Source: Tepidanaerobacter acetatoxydans Re1 (lineage in GTDB: Bacteria > Bacillota > Thermosediminibacteria > Thermosediminibacterales > Tepidanaerobacteraceae). Taken from it: a stretch of DNA of 64,000 nt. The DNA is taken from the NCBI RefSeq assembly GCF_000328765.2, contig NC_019954.2, positions 1,904,516 through 1,968,515 on the forward strand, written 5' to 3'. Made by a program: the position numbers and the translations under genes. Shown here one piece after another: positions 17,372 through 25,687 of this stretch. Under the pieces are notes generated by a model. The model was given only the letters and a program-made list of their open reading frames with translations. It made no database searches and was not told the origin of the DNA. Numbering within the stretch: position 1 is the first letter of the stretch; each line of letters starts with the position of its first letter.

Positions 17372-18967
17372 CTAACTGAATCTTAAAACCTTGCCTGCTT
17401 TTTTAGGTTGCGGCTCACCACAATCTACAAGTATTTGCCCGTTTACAATTACACAATCAATTCCCTCAGGGTACTGGATAGGATTAACATAATCGGCAGT
17501 ATCTTTTACTTTTTCAGGATCGAAAATAACTATATCTGCCGCATAATTTTTCTTTAGAAGTCCTCTATCTTTTAATCCTAAAACACTTGCAGGCTTTCCT
17601 GTCATTTTGTAAATTGCTGTCTCTAAATCTAGCACCTTTTCTTCCCGAACATATTTGCCTAAAATACGAGGAAATGTCCCGTACAGCCGAGGATGTGGTT
17701 TTGCTCCCATAATGCCGTCAGTGCATACATTATGTTCTTTTCTTTTCATAATCTCTACAACATGTTCTTCTTTTCCGTAAAAGTCCACCATTCCTACAAC
17801 ATTTTCTTCTTCAAGCAGTAAGTCAAATACCGCTTCAAATGGGTCTTTTCCTCTCATTTCGCCGATTTCAACCAAATTCTTTCCAACTACATCTCGGTTC
17901 TTTTCCGTTTTAACAAATGTGACATAAATGCCATCGAGGCCTGCAAAATCAATAAAATTATCCCATCCAGGTATTCCATTAGTTATGTCTTCTTTCATCT
18001 TTTTCCTTAATTCCGGGCTTTTAAGTCGTTCTAGAAGTTTATCTGTGCCTCCATCGTGAGCCCATGGCGGCAGAATTACTCCGAGCATTGTGCTGCCAGC
18101 TACATATGGATATTGATCAAAGGATACAGTAATGCCTTCTTCATGTGCTTTATCCAGCTTCTCCATTACTTTTGGAAATTTATCCCAATTTTTCTTGCCG
18201 GCTACTTTAAAATGAGAAAAATGGACTCTGCAACCGCTCTCTTTCCCAATGGTGAGAATTTCATCCATTGAGTCCAATATGCTATCTGCTTCACTGCGCT
18301 GATGTGTTACAAAAACAGCGCCTGTATTATGCAATACTTTTCCTAGAGTAATAAATTCATCAACTTTGGCATAACAGCAAGGCGGATATATCATTCCTGT
18401 AGACATGCCAAAGGCGCCTTCTTTAATGCTATTTTCTAAAAGTTTTTCCATTGATTTAAGTTCTTCAGTAGTCGGCAAGCGGTCGTCAAGCCCCATAGCC
18501 GAAAGGCGTAGATTGCCATGAGGCGCTAAAAATGCAATATTCGGGCCAAGCTCAAGCTCTTCTAGCCGGCTCAAGTATTCGCCTGTACTCCTCCATGTCC
18601 ACTCTACTTCATATTCGCCTTCTAAGCCTGCCATAGCTTTCTTCCAAGAAGAAATGTATTCATCTTTTATAGGTGCAAGCGACATCCCATCTTGACCAAT
18701 AACTTCAGTTGTAACTCCCTGGCGAATCTTTGGCGAAACAAAAGGTTCTGCAAATACGTGTAAATCCGAGTGACTGTGGGTATCGATGAATCCGGGGGAT
18801 ACTACCTTATCTGATGCATCAATTATTGTTTTACTTTCAGCATCCTTAAGGTCGCCGTCTATTGCTTCGATCTTACCATCCTTTATACCTATATCTGCCT
18901 TCTTGCCTTTGGCACCTGTTCCATCGACCACAAGGCCATTTTTAATTATGATATCGAAAACGCTCAT
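17372..18967 (-). CDS. N-acyl-D-amino-acid deacylase (D-aminoacylase family)
   Basis: This 531-residue amidohydrolase would cleave N-acyl-D-amino acids, or related compounds, to the free amino acid and a carboxylate. Metal-site motifs are VSPGFIDTHSHSDLH near residue 60, VFVTHQRSEAD near 220 and RVHFSHFKVAGKKNW near 245. The C-terminal ADIVIFDPEKVKDTADY is typical of the D-aminoacylase/dihydroorotase-like group. The gene lies 17 bases after ygeY and before the symporter genes. With YgeX, which acts on D- and L-diaminopropionate, it suggests uptake and breakdown of modified D-amino acids. The exact substrate is open. Confidence 0.85.
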   Translation of the reverse strand: MSVFDIIIKNGLVVDGTGAKGKKADIGIKDGKIEAIDGDLKDAESKTIIDASDKVVSPGFIDTHSHSDLHVFAEPFVSPKIRQGVTTEVIGQDGMSLAPIKDEYISSWKKAMAGLEGEYEVEWTWRSTGEYLSRLEELELGPNIAFLAPHGNLRLSAMGLDDRLPTTEELKSMEKLLENSIKEGAFGMSTGMIYPPCCYAKVDEFITLGKVLHNTGAVFVTHQRSEADSILDSMDEILTIGKESGCRVHFSHFKVAGKKNWDKFPKVMEKLDKAHEEGITVSFDQYPYVAGSTMLGVILPPWAHDGGTDKLLERLKSPELRKKMKEDITNGIPGWDNFIDFAGLDGIYVTFVKTEKNRDVVGKNLVEIGEMRGKDPFEAVFDLLLEEENVVGMVDFYGKEEHVVEIMKRKEHNVCTDGIMGAKPHPRLYGTFPRILGKYVREEKVLDLETAIYKMTGKPASVLGLKDRGLLKKNYAADIVIFDPEKVKDTADYVNPIQYPEGIDCVIVNGQILVDCGEPQPKKAGKVLRFS

Positions 18968-18984
18968 CTAAAACCCTCCTTGAT

Positions 18985-20166
18985 TTAGCTTAATAAAGCC
19001 TTGATTATTTCATAATAGCCGCATGTTGCTTTTAGAAGCTGCTCGATTTCTATATATTCATCTACTATATGGGCAAGACTCTCTTTAGACGGACCAAAAC
19101 CCAGTGTTTTAATATTCGCCTCTCCCGCATAGTGACTGCCGTTAGTGCAAAAAGAGTAATGGGTTATTTCAGGCTGAAAGCCTGCGCTTTTTAGCCCCTC
19201 ATAGGTTTTTTGGATAAAATCTTCTTTTTCATCGTAGAGCCATGCCGGGAAAAATCTTTCTCCCTGTATTTTTGTGCCTGTATAGCACTTTTCCTCCCCT
19301 AAAGCATAGGACACTTTTGCTTTAAAGTTCGGGTCATCTTTTTCCATCCTTGCAATAATATCTTTTATTGGCTGCAAAACACTTTCTTTTGTTTCGCCCA
19401 CCAAAAGCCTCCTGTCAAATGTTGCTCTGCAATAATCAGGCACCACGGATGCTCCGGGATAAGGCGATGATTTTATATCTGTAAGTTCTAAGATTCCATC
19501 TCCCAGGAAGTCGTGATGGACGGGCTTTATTTTGCGGATTTCATCAATCAAATTTGTCATACTATAGACAGCATTTATTCCTGCTTTAGGATTTGAAGAG
19601 TGGGCGCTTTTGCCAAAAGTCTCTATGACTATTTCCGCTCTTCCTCTCTGCCCGCGCTTAATGTTGCACTCTGAAGCTTCTCCTATGACAACATAATCAG
19701 GGTTTACTTTTTCGCTGACTTTTCTAGATGCTATTCCCTCAAAGCATTCCTCGTAGACAACACCTGCAATATATATATCTCCAGCAAAATCCTTCTTTGT
19801 GCTTCTTGCATAATTTGCAGCCGCACACACCATCGCGCTTATAGCGCCTTTCATATCTGAAGCTCCTCTGCCATATATCCTCCTTTCTTCGATAATCCCT
19901 TCAAAAGGTGCCTTGCTCCACTGACTTTCGTCAGCAGGTACAGTATCCATATGACCGTCAAACAAAATAACTTTGCCGGGTTTACTACCTCTCATATGGC
20001 CTATTACATTACCATAATCATCAGTTAAAATCTCATCAAACCCCATTGCCTTGAAAGTATCAGCCAGTTTTGCGGCAAGCATTTCCTCCTGGCCGGAATA
20101 GCTTCTGATTCTTATTAAATCTTGACATAGATTTATTACTTCTTTTTGTTGATTTTCTGTTAGCAT
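18985..20166 (-). CDS. ygeY: YgeY-family M20 metallopeptidase (selenium-metabolism-linked hydrolase)
   Basis: This 393-residue M20-type metallohydrolase is close to YgeY. The metal-binding motifs are visible: LFDGHMDTVPADESQW, GRGASDMKGAISAM, the catalytic and ligand glutamates in VVYEECFEGIA, and the dimerisation-domain stretch GKSAHSSNPKAG. The ATG at 20166 has GAGAGGTGA seven bases upstream, so the earlier ATG, inside the end of ygeX, is unlikely. In Escherichia coli ygeY follows ygeX in a cluster linked to xanthine and selenium enzymes. No selenium gene is visible here. The actual substrate, a peptide or N-substituted amino acid, is not known. Confidence 0.88.
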   Translation of the reverse strand: MLTENQQKEVINLCQDLIRIRSYSGQEEMLAAKLADTFKAMGFDEILTDDYGNVIGHMRGSKPGKVILFDGHMDTVPADESQWSKAPFEGIIEERRIYGRGASDMKGAISAMVCAAANYARSTKKDFAGDIYIAGVVYEECFEGIASRKVSEKVNPDYVVIGEASECNIKRGQRGRAEIVIETFGKSAHSSNPKAGINAVYSMTNLIDEIRKIKPVHHDFLGDGILELTDIKSSPYPGASVVPDYCRATFDRRLLVGETKESVLQPIKDIIARMEKDDPNFKAKVSYALGEEKCYTGTKIQGERFFPAWLYDEKEDFIQKTYEGLKSAGFQPEITHYSFCTNGSHYAGEANIKTLGFGPSKESLAHIVDEYIEIEQLLKATCGYYEIIKALLS

Positions 20167-20188
20167 TTCTTTTTCACCTCTCATATTT

Positions 20189-21421
20189 TTACAAAAGATC
20201 GTATGAAGGATATTTTCCATCCCAAACTATTTTTCTGTAATCCACCGGATCTGTATCGCCTTCTGTGCTTATAAGGAGGATTTTTGACTTTTCGTCAATC
20301 CTAAGTAGATCCTTCATTTTGCTGAGTTTTTCAGCTTCTGCTATCAAACTTAAAACTCCCATGCCTACAGCTCCTGACTCTCCGGAAATTACTTGCGCAT
20401 CTCCTTTTATCGGGCTGCCAAGTATCCTTACACCTCTTGCTGCCGTATTATCAGAACATATAGCATACATATCAGCATAATCTCTTAAAATTTCCCAACT
20501 TATTATATTTGGCACGCCGCATGCAAGCCCTGACATAATGGTATCAAGACTGCCTTTTACGGCATGGGGCTTTCCATCATTTGCCTTCGCTGATTCATAT
20601 ATACATGCAGCTTTTTCAGGCTCAATTATAAGTGTTACAGGTCTTTCTTCCTTATAACGTGATGCTAAATAGCCCTGTACAGCTCCTGCAAATGAACCTA
20701 CCCCTGCCTGAAGAAAAACATGCGTGGGTTTATCGTCGCCAAGTGCCTTGATTTGCTCTATTGCTTCATCAATTAACGTGCCATATCCTTGCATTATCCA
20801 AAAAGGTATGTCTTCATATCCTTCCCAGGCTGTATCTTGCACAATAACTCCTCCGTGCTTTTCGGCATATTTCATTGCAATTTTTACAGAATCGTCGTAA
20901 TTGTATTCTGTAATTGATGCCTCAGCACCCTCATTTATTATATTTTGCAGGCGAATTTTTGAAGAACCCTTTGGCATAAAAACTACGCATTTTTGCCCCA
21001 GCTGCCTCGCTGCCCATGCTACGCCCCGCCCATGATTACCATCGGTAGCAGTTACAAAAGTGATATCTCCTATTTTTTCTCTAGTTTCCTTCGAACGCAG
21101 TTTTTCAAAGGTTATTTCTTCTTGTGGCATGCCAAGCTTTTGGCCTAAATACATGCCTATAGCAAAGGAGCCGCCCAAAACTTTAAAAGCATTAAGACCG
21201 AATCTATAAGATTCGTCCTTTACCCAGATTTTATTTACCTCAAATCTTTTAGCAAGGTTGTCTAAAGTATGCAGCGGTGTCACTGAATATTCAGGAAAGC
21301 TTTTGTGAAAATTACGCACCTTTTTAACTTGCTCTTGTGACATAACATCTACAGAAACCTTTTCGCTATAATTTTTTCTAGCATTGTTATTATAAATAAA
21401 CTTAATCGGTAAATCGTTCAT
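20189..21421 (-). CDS. ygeX: Diaminopropionate ammonia-lyase
   Basis: This 410-residue PLP enzyme converts D- or L-2,3-diaminopropionate to pyruvate and two ammonia. The PLP lysine lies in RFGLNAFKVLGGSFAIG, the cofactor-phosphate region is TVAC-like glycine-rich GVGSFAGAVQGYL, and FVTATDGNHGRGVAWAARQL is the fold II dehydratase motif. It is the first gene of a five-gene operon. A sigma-54 promoter lies 58 bases before the start, and three palindromic activator sites further upstream. Ammonia and pyruvate released here can feed fermentation through the hydrogenase and Rnf systems encoded in this window. Confidence 0.93.
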   Translation of the reverse strand: MNDLPIKFIYNNNARKNYSEKVSVDVMSQEQVKKVRNFHKSFPEYSVTPLHTLDNLAKRFEVNKIWVKDESYRFGLNAFKVLGGSFAIGMYLGQKLGMPQEEITFEKLRSKETREKIGDITFVTATDGNHGRGVAWAARQLGQKCVVFMPKGSSKIRLQNIINEGAEASITEYNYDDSVKIAMKYAEKHGGVIVQDTAWEGYEDIPFWIMQGYGTLIDEAIEQIKALGDDKPTHVFLQAGVGSFAGAVQGYLASRYKEERPVTLIIEPEKAACIYESAKANDGKPHAVKGSLDTIMSGLACGVPNIISWEILRDYADMYAICSDNTAARGVRILGSPIKGDAQVISGESGAVGMGVLSLIAEAEKLSKMKDLLRIDEKSKILLISTEGDTDPVDYRKIVWDGKYPSYDLL

Positions 21422-21478
21422 TAGTCGATACCTGCCTTTTAGTATTTTAAAGCTTCATGATTCTTTACTAAAATATAA

Positions 21479-21494
21479 TGCAAGTATTATGCCT
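21479..21494 (-). promoter_or_regulatory. Sigma-54 promoter of the ygeX operon
   Basis: On the minus strand AGGCAT-N5-TTGCA matches the -24/-12 consensus TGGCAC-N5-TTGCA at the invariant GG and GC. The spacing is exact. It lies 58 bases upstream of ygeX and downstream of three palindromes suited to an activator. Confidence 0.8.
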
Positions 21495-21510
21495 AAACTT
21501 TCGAAATCAA

Positions 21511-21546
21511 TGATAAAAAATAAAAGCCTTGTATCAGAAGGCTTTA
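21511..21546 (-). terminator. Terminator of the sigma-54 activator gene
   Basis: AAAGCCTT and AAGGCTTT form the stem around an eight-base loop, followed on the minus strand by TATTTTTTA. It lies between the activator sites and the ygeX promoter, so read-through from the regulator gene is blocked. Confidence 0.75.
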
Positions 21547-21600
21547 AGCGGTTTTTCGAATAATTAATTTTTATATTGTTTCTTTGAAGTTTCGATTATA

Positions 21601-21701
21601 TTTATCATTATGATAAATATAATTACCTAAAAGCAGTTTTGGCTAATGTTGAAGGCGTGACATCATTTATCAAAATGATATATGATTATCAAAATGATAA
21701 T
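21601..21701. promoter_or_regulatory. Three palindromic activator sites (TTTATCA-N3-TGATAAA)
   Basis: The sites are 21601-21617 (perfect), 21666-21682 (one arm TGATATA) and 21685-21701 (ATTATCA/TGATAAT). Centres are at 21609, 21674 and 21693, that is 115-200 bases upstream of the sigma-54 promoter. The same motif occurs at the promoter of the adjacent activator gene. They are the likely upstream activating sequences for that protein. Confidence 0.75.
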
Positions 21702-21709
21702 TGGTAAGT

Positions 21710-23458
21710 TTATTGTATATCATACTTTTTAAGTTTTCTGTACAACGTAGCAATTCCTATACCGAGCGCATCCGCAGCTTGCTGCTTCCCTGCTACGGTA
21801 TTTCCATATAAATGAAGGGCACGCTCTATTAAACCCTTTTCCAGCTCTTCCAATGTAATTAAGCTGTCATCTCTATTTAAATCACTCTTTATTTTTTGAG
21901 GAAGTAAGTTTACAGTTATTATGCCTTTGTCGTCTAGCATGTTTATCATGTACTCCACTGCATTCTCAAGTTCACGGACATTTCCGGGCCAGCTGTAACT
22001 ATATAACAAATCCCAAACCTTGCTTTCAAAGCCGATAACTTTCTTTTTAAAGAGCGCCGAATATTTATGAACAAAGTAATCTGTCAGCACCCGTATATCA
22101 TCTTTACGTTCACGAAGGGGCGGTATATAAAAGGGTATGACATTGAGCCTGTAATAAAGATCCTCGCGGAACGCCCCTTCTTCAATAAGTTTTTCAAGGT
22201 TTTTATTTGTTGCGGCAATTATCCTGACATCGACAGGCACAGGCGTATTTGAACCTAACCTTACAATCTCTTTTTGTTCAAAAACTCTAAGAAGTTTTGC
22301 TTGCAGGTAAAGAGGCATATCACCTATCTCATCCAGAAAAAGAGTGCCTTTATTAGTAAACTCTATCTTGCCGATTTTGCCGTTGGGGTCTGCTCCGGTA
22401 AACGCTCCTTTTACATATCCAAAAAGCTCACTTTCAAGAAGTGTGTCAGGCACTGCCGCACAGTTAATTGCTACAAAAGGTTTGTTTTTTCTATCGCTTT
22501 CGGCATGTATGGCTCTGGCAAATATCTCTTTTCCCGTGCCGCTTTCCCCTGTGATAAGAACCGTTGAAGATGATAGAGCGATCTTTTTGACCTTATTTTT
22601 AAGCATTTTTATTGATTCGGATTCACCGATAATATTTTCGAGATTCACATTCTCTCTTGTAGTTGTTGCAGAAAACATTTTCTGTTTTAGTGAGTTTAAA
22701 TCAGTAAATATGAATACTTTGCTATAATTAAAGTCACCTTCAAAAATTTCATATTCCTCTCCAATTAACATATAATTTTTAGTTCCTGCCTTAAATTCAT
22801 ATTCTTTCATATTTAAAAGAGAATTTCCGGTTGCTCTTATTTTTATTTTGGGGAATATATCTGCCGTATCATTTATACTAAAAATACTCTTTGCTATACT
22901 GTTTGCCTTTAAAATTTTTTCATTCTTATCTAACACAATGACCCCTTGATCTATTTTATCGATTATGTCATTTAACATATCTATAAGAGTGAGCATATTC
23001 TGCTTTTCAATTTCTTCTTTTGCTTTTGATGAAATAAGATCAGACATCTGCTCTAGAAATTCCATAAAGGTCTCTGAATTACTTAAAATGTGTTCCTTCT
23101 GTATCTCGCTAAAGCACACAAAGCCCATCACGCCTACAACCTTTTCTCCAATTTTTATGGGCATGCTCATTTCAAAGGTTTCTTCACAATGACCTTCTTG
23201 AGCGATTTTAGGGCAGTTTTTGCATATTTCATGCTTGCCGGGTTCTGAAATAATTTGCTGTTTACCTGTTTTCATGACATCCTTATACACATAGCCTTCA
23301 TTTTCCATATTCTTGTTTATTCTGCCGGAAAACATGCCTGTGCCCGCTATACGCTCAAAATTATCATCTACGATTTCCACATCAACACCCAAAACTTGAG
23401 ATAAGACTTTGGCGTATTTTTCAACAGTATTCTGCATGCTTTTTAAAATACTTGCCAA
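21710..23458 (-). CDS. Sigma-54-dependent activator of the ygeX operon (YgeV-like)
   Basis: This protein of about 582 residues has an N-terminal sensory region with a cysteine cluster (HEICKNCPKIAQEGHC), a PAS-like segment, an AAA+ domain with Walker A ITGESGTGKE, the sigma-54 loop GAFTGAD and Walker B TLFLDEIGDMP, and a Fis-type HTH (KQQAADALGIGIATLYRKLK). The best start is the TTG at 23458, seven bases after AGGAGG. A GTG 17 codons upstream has no RBS and lies inside a predicted operator. Cysteines in the sensor could bind a metal or Fe-S cluster, or sense redox. Its gene position and family match E. coli ygeV next to ygeWXY. Confidence 0.88.
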   Translation of the reverse strand: MASILKSMQNTVEKYAKVLSQVLGVDVEIVDDNFERIAGTGMFSGRINKNMENEGYVYKDVMKTGKQQIISEPGKHEICKNCPKIAQEGHCEETFEMSMPIKIGEKVVGVMGFVCFSEIQKEHILSNSETFMEFLEQMSDLISSKAKEEIEKQNMLTLIDMLNDIIDKIDQGVIVLDKNEKILKANSIAKSIFSINDTADIFPKIKIRATGNSLLNMKEYEFKAGTKNYMLIGEEYEIFEGDFNYSKVFIFTDLNSLKQKMFSATTTRENVNLENIIGESESIKMLKNKVKKIALSSSTVLITGESGTGKEIFARAIHAESDRKNKPFVAINCAAVPDTLLESELFGYVKGAFTGADPNGKIGKIEFTNKGTLFLDEIGDMPLYLQAKLLRVFEQKEIVRLGSNTPVPVDVRIIAATNKNLEKLIEEGAFREDLYYRLNVIPFYIPPLRERKDDIRVLTDYFVHKYSALFKKKVIGFESKVWDLLYSYSWPGNVRELENAVEYMINMLDDKGIITVNLLPQKIKSDLNRDDSLITLEELEKGLIERALHLYGNTVAGKQQAADALGIGIATLYRKLKKYDIQ

Positions 23459-23501
23459 CTTTATTTCCTCCTGTAAGCTATCTTTTAGTAAAAATTTTGT
23501 T

Positions 23502-23518
23502 TTTATCACTTTGATAAT
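23502..23518. promoter_or_regulatory. Autoregulatory operator of the activator gene
   Basis: TTTATCA-CTT-TGATAAT has the same form as the three sites before ygeX. It lies 44 bases upstream of the chosen TTG start, just after a possible promoter (TTGATT, 17 bases, TGATAA on the minus strand). Binding here would repress or tune the regulator's own transcription. Confidence 0.65.
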
Positions 23519-23586
23519 TTAAGTTTATCAGTTTTAAAAAATAATACAATCAAGCAGAATCATTTACAGTTTTTTCTCAGAAACAA

Positions 23587-23650
23587 TAATACACATTCTA
23601 TACAGTTAGTATTTTACGTATTTAGTTTATAATACACATTAATACACATG
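23587..23650 (+). repeat. Direct repeats TAATACACAT, probable LevR-type activator sites
   Basis: Three copies of TAATACACAT lie at 23587-23596, 23630-23639 and 23640-23649; the first two share an eleventh base. They lie 36-110 bases upstream of the sigma-54 promoter of the PTS operon, the place where the cognate activator should bind. Confidence 0.6.
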
Positions 23651-23658
23651 TGAAATTG

Positions 23659-23675
23659 CCTTGATATAATCAAGG
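23659..23675. promoter_or_regulatory. Palindrome between activator repeats and promoter
   Basis: CCTTGATATAATCAAGG is a perfect palindrome around a one-base centre. It sits ten bases before the -24 element. It may be a binding site for a second regulator or a DNA-bending protein. Confidence 0.4.
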
Positions 23676-23685
23676 TTTTAAGATA

Positions 23686-23701
23686 TGGCATGCTTTTTGC
23701 T
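23686..23701 (+). promoter_or_regulatory. Sigma-54 promoter of the PTS operon
   Basis: TGGCAT-GCTTT-TTGCT matches the -24/-12 consensus at all invariant positions with the exact spacing. It is about 45 bases before the first PTS gene. Confidence 0.9.
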
Positions 23702-23744
23702 TATATGTTAATTTCAGATAATACTATAAGATAAAAAAGAAAGG

Positions 23745-25019
23745 ATGATTATTTTGGACGCTATTATGAATTTTTTAAATGACCACTTTATGCCTTTCGC
23801 AGGAAGGCTTGCGGAGCAGAGACATCTTAAAGCATTGCGTGAGGGAATTGTTGCCATAATGCCGCTTTTACTGGTAGGTTCTCTATTTTTGATAATAGCT
23901 GACCCGCCTATAGAGGCTCTAGATGCAGCAGTTGCACCTTTTAGCGGTGAACTTTCCAAGGTTTCTAACGCTACTTTTGGAATCCTTGCACTTGTAGCAT
24001 CTTTTTCGGTTGCATACTCACTCTCGAATTCTTACAAGCTTGACAGCCTAGCATCCGGTATAATAAGTGTATCAGCATTTTTACTTTCGATGCCAGCTAC
24101 AGATAATGGTAATATTCCTGCCGAATGGCTGGGAAGCAAAGGCTTATTCGTTGCTATGATAATAGCTATACTGGCAGTAGAAATTCAAAGATTTTTTATG
24201 GAGAAAAACATTTTTATAAAAATGCCGGCTGAGGTTCCGCCTTTTGTTGCCAGGTCTTTTGCAGCTTTGCTTCCGGGATTTGTTGCGTTGCTTTTAGTTT
24301 GGATTGTTAACATTGTATTATTGACAACTACAAAATTGACCTTGCCTGAAGCAATTAACATTGTTCTCGGTATACCTATCATGAACTTAGGCTCTTCTCT
24401 ACCTGCCACTCTCATAGCAATAGTTGTAATTCAGCTTCTTTGGTGTGTAGGAATACAAGGTGCTGATATTGTAGCAGTCTTTTTAGGGCCGGTATGGTTA
24501 TCTTTATCCGAACAAAATGCAGTAGCTAAAGTAGCGGGAGAAATGCTGCCAAACATTATAACAAACCAGTTTATTTATGTATTTGTTTTTGTCGGCGGTG
24601 CCGGTGCAACTTTTGCTCTTGCTCTTTTGTTATTAAATGCTAAGTCTTCACAGTTAAAAGCTATTGGTAAAGTTGGTATATGGCCCACAATGTTTAACAT
24701 TAATGAACCCATAACTTTCGGTATGCCAATAATAATGAATCCTGTAATGTTTATTCCGTTTATACTGGCTCCCTTGGCAGCAGCTGTTACGACATATGCC
24801 GCAATGGCAACTAATTTAGTTGCAAGGCCTTATGCAATAGTCCCTTGGACAACTCCCGTTTTTATCAGTGGCTTCTTAACAACCGGAGATTGGAAAGCCG
24901 TTATACTGCAATTAGTTAATATTATTATTGCCGCTATCATCTATTATCCATTCCTTAAAATGTGGGATAAGATGAAACTCGAGGAAGAAACAAAACAAGT
25001 AACGGAGGTAAATATATGA
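23745..25019 (+). CDS. PTS lactose/cellobiose-family IIC component
   Basis: This 424-residue permease has about ten membrane segments. Family landmarks are MPFAGRLAEQRHLKALREGI near the N-terminus, MPLLLVGSLFLIIADPP, GDWKAVILQL, and the conserved FNINEPITFGMPI that binds sugar. The ATG at 23745 is very close to the AAAGG RBS, and the in-frame TTG at 23754 has better spacing, so the true start may be three codons later. It is the first gene of IIC-IIB-IIA-DUF7916, driven by the sigma-54 promoter. The sugar is probably a beta-linked disaccharide or similar, inferred from family only; no glycosidase gene is in the operon. Confidence 0.93.
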   Translation: MIILDAIMNFLNDHFMPFAGRLAEQRHLKALREGIVAIMPLLLVGSLFLIIADPPIEALDAAVAPFSGELSKVSNATFGILALVASFSVAYSLSNSYKLDSLASGIISVSAFLLSMPATDNGNIPAEWLGSKGLFVAMIIAILAVEIQRFFMEKNIFIKMPAEVPPFVARSFAALLPGFVALLLVWIVNIVLLTTTKLTLPEAINIVLGIPIMNLGSSLPATLIAIVVIQLLWCVGIQGADIVAVFLGPVWLSLSEQNAVAKVAGEMLPNIITNQFIYVFVFVGGAGATFALALLLLNAKSSQLKAIGKVGIWPTMFNINEPITFGMPIIMNPVMFIPFILAPLAAAVTTYAAMATNLVARPYAIVPWTTPVFISGFLTTGDWKAVILQLVNIIIAAIIYYPFLKMWDKMKLEEETKQVTEVNI

Positions 25020-25324
25020 AAATATTATTAGTTTGCGCAGGCGGTATGTCGACAAGCCTGATTGTTGAAAAAATGAAAAGGGAAATTGAGAAACGAAAAA
25101 TAGAAGACATTAAAGTTGACGCTAATACTATTGAGGAATTAGAGCAAGTCATTGATGATTATGATATAGTTATGGTTGGTCCACAAATTCGATATAAAGA
25201 ACCATATATAAAAAGCCTATGTGCTCAAAGAGGCAAGAAATATACAATAATTCCACCTGCTATATATGGAGCAGTAGACAGCGCCAAGATTCTAGATCTT
25301 GCTATAAACCTTATAAACAATTAA
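25016..25324 (+). CDS. PTS lactose/cellobiose-family IIB component
   Basis: This 102-residue cytoplasmic protein carries the phospho-cysteine in ILLVCAGGMSTSLIVEKM (Cys7). It receives phosphate from the IIA protein and passes it to the sugar. It overlaps the IIC gene by four bases. The C-terminal stretch PPAIYGAVDSAKILDLAINL is typical of the family. Confidence 0.95.
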   Translation: MKILLVCAGGMSTSLIVEKMKREIEKRKIEDIKVDANTIEELEQVIDDYDIVMVGPQIRYKEPYIKSLCAQRGKKYTIIPPAIYGAVDSAKILDLAINLINN

Positions 25325-25338
25325 AGGAGTTCTTGAAA

Positions 25339-25665
25339 ATGGATTATGAACAGATCATTTTAGCTATTATAGCTCATGCCGGAAATGCACGCAGTCTCTC
25401 CTTTGAGGCATTGCAACTTGCGAAAGAAGGCAATCTTCAAGGTGCTTATCAAAAAATGAATGAAGCTAAAGCGGAATTACTTAATGCTCATAATGTACAA
25501 AGTGATATTTTGCATAAAGAAGCTGCCGGTGAAAAATACGAGATTAGTCTACTGCTTATTCACGCTCAAGATCATCTTATGGCAGCAACATTGGCAAAGG
25601 ACCTTATAGAAGAATTTATTGAGCTTTATGAAAATGCTTTCAAAAACAAAAAATCGACAGAATAA
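25339..25665 (+). CDS. PTS lactose/cellobiose-family IIA component
   Basis: This 108-residue trimeric helical phosphocarrier shows IILAIIAHAGNARSLSFEAL and the phospho-histidine region LLIHAQDHLM. The start is the ATG at 25339, with AAAGGAG before it; the frame is open further upstream inside the IIB gene but has no signal there. It lies 14 bases after IIB. Confidence 0.95.
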   Translation: MDYEQIILAIIAHAGNARSLSFEALQLAKEGNLQGAYQKMNEAKAELLNAHNVQSDILHKEAAGEKYEISLLLIHAQDHLMAATLAKDLIEEFIELYENAFKNKKSTE

Positions 25666-25687
25666 ATAGAAGTTGGAGTGAACTTTT

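Noticed and set aside
25219-25338. N-terminal extension of the PTS IIA frame into the IIB gene
   Set aside because: The frame is open, but the IIA fold begins at the ATG at 25339, which has its own AAAGGAG site.
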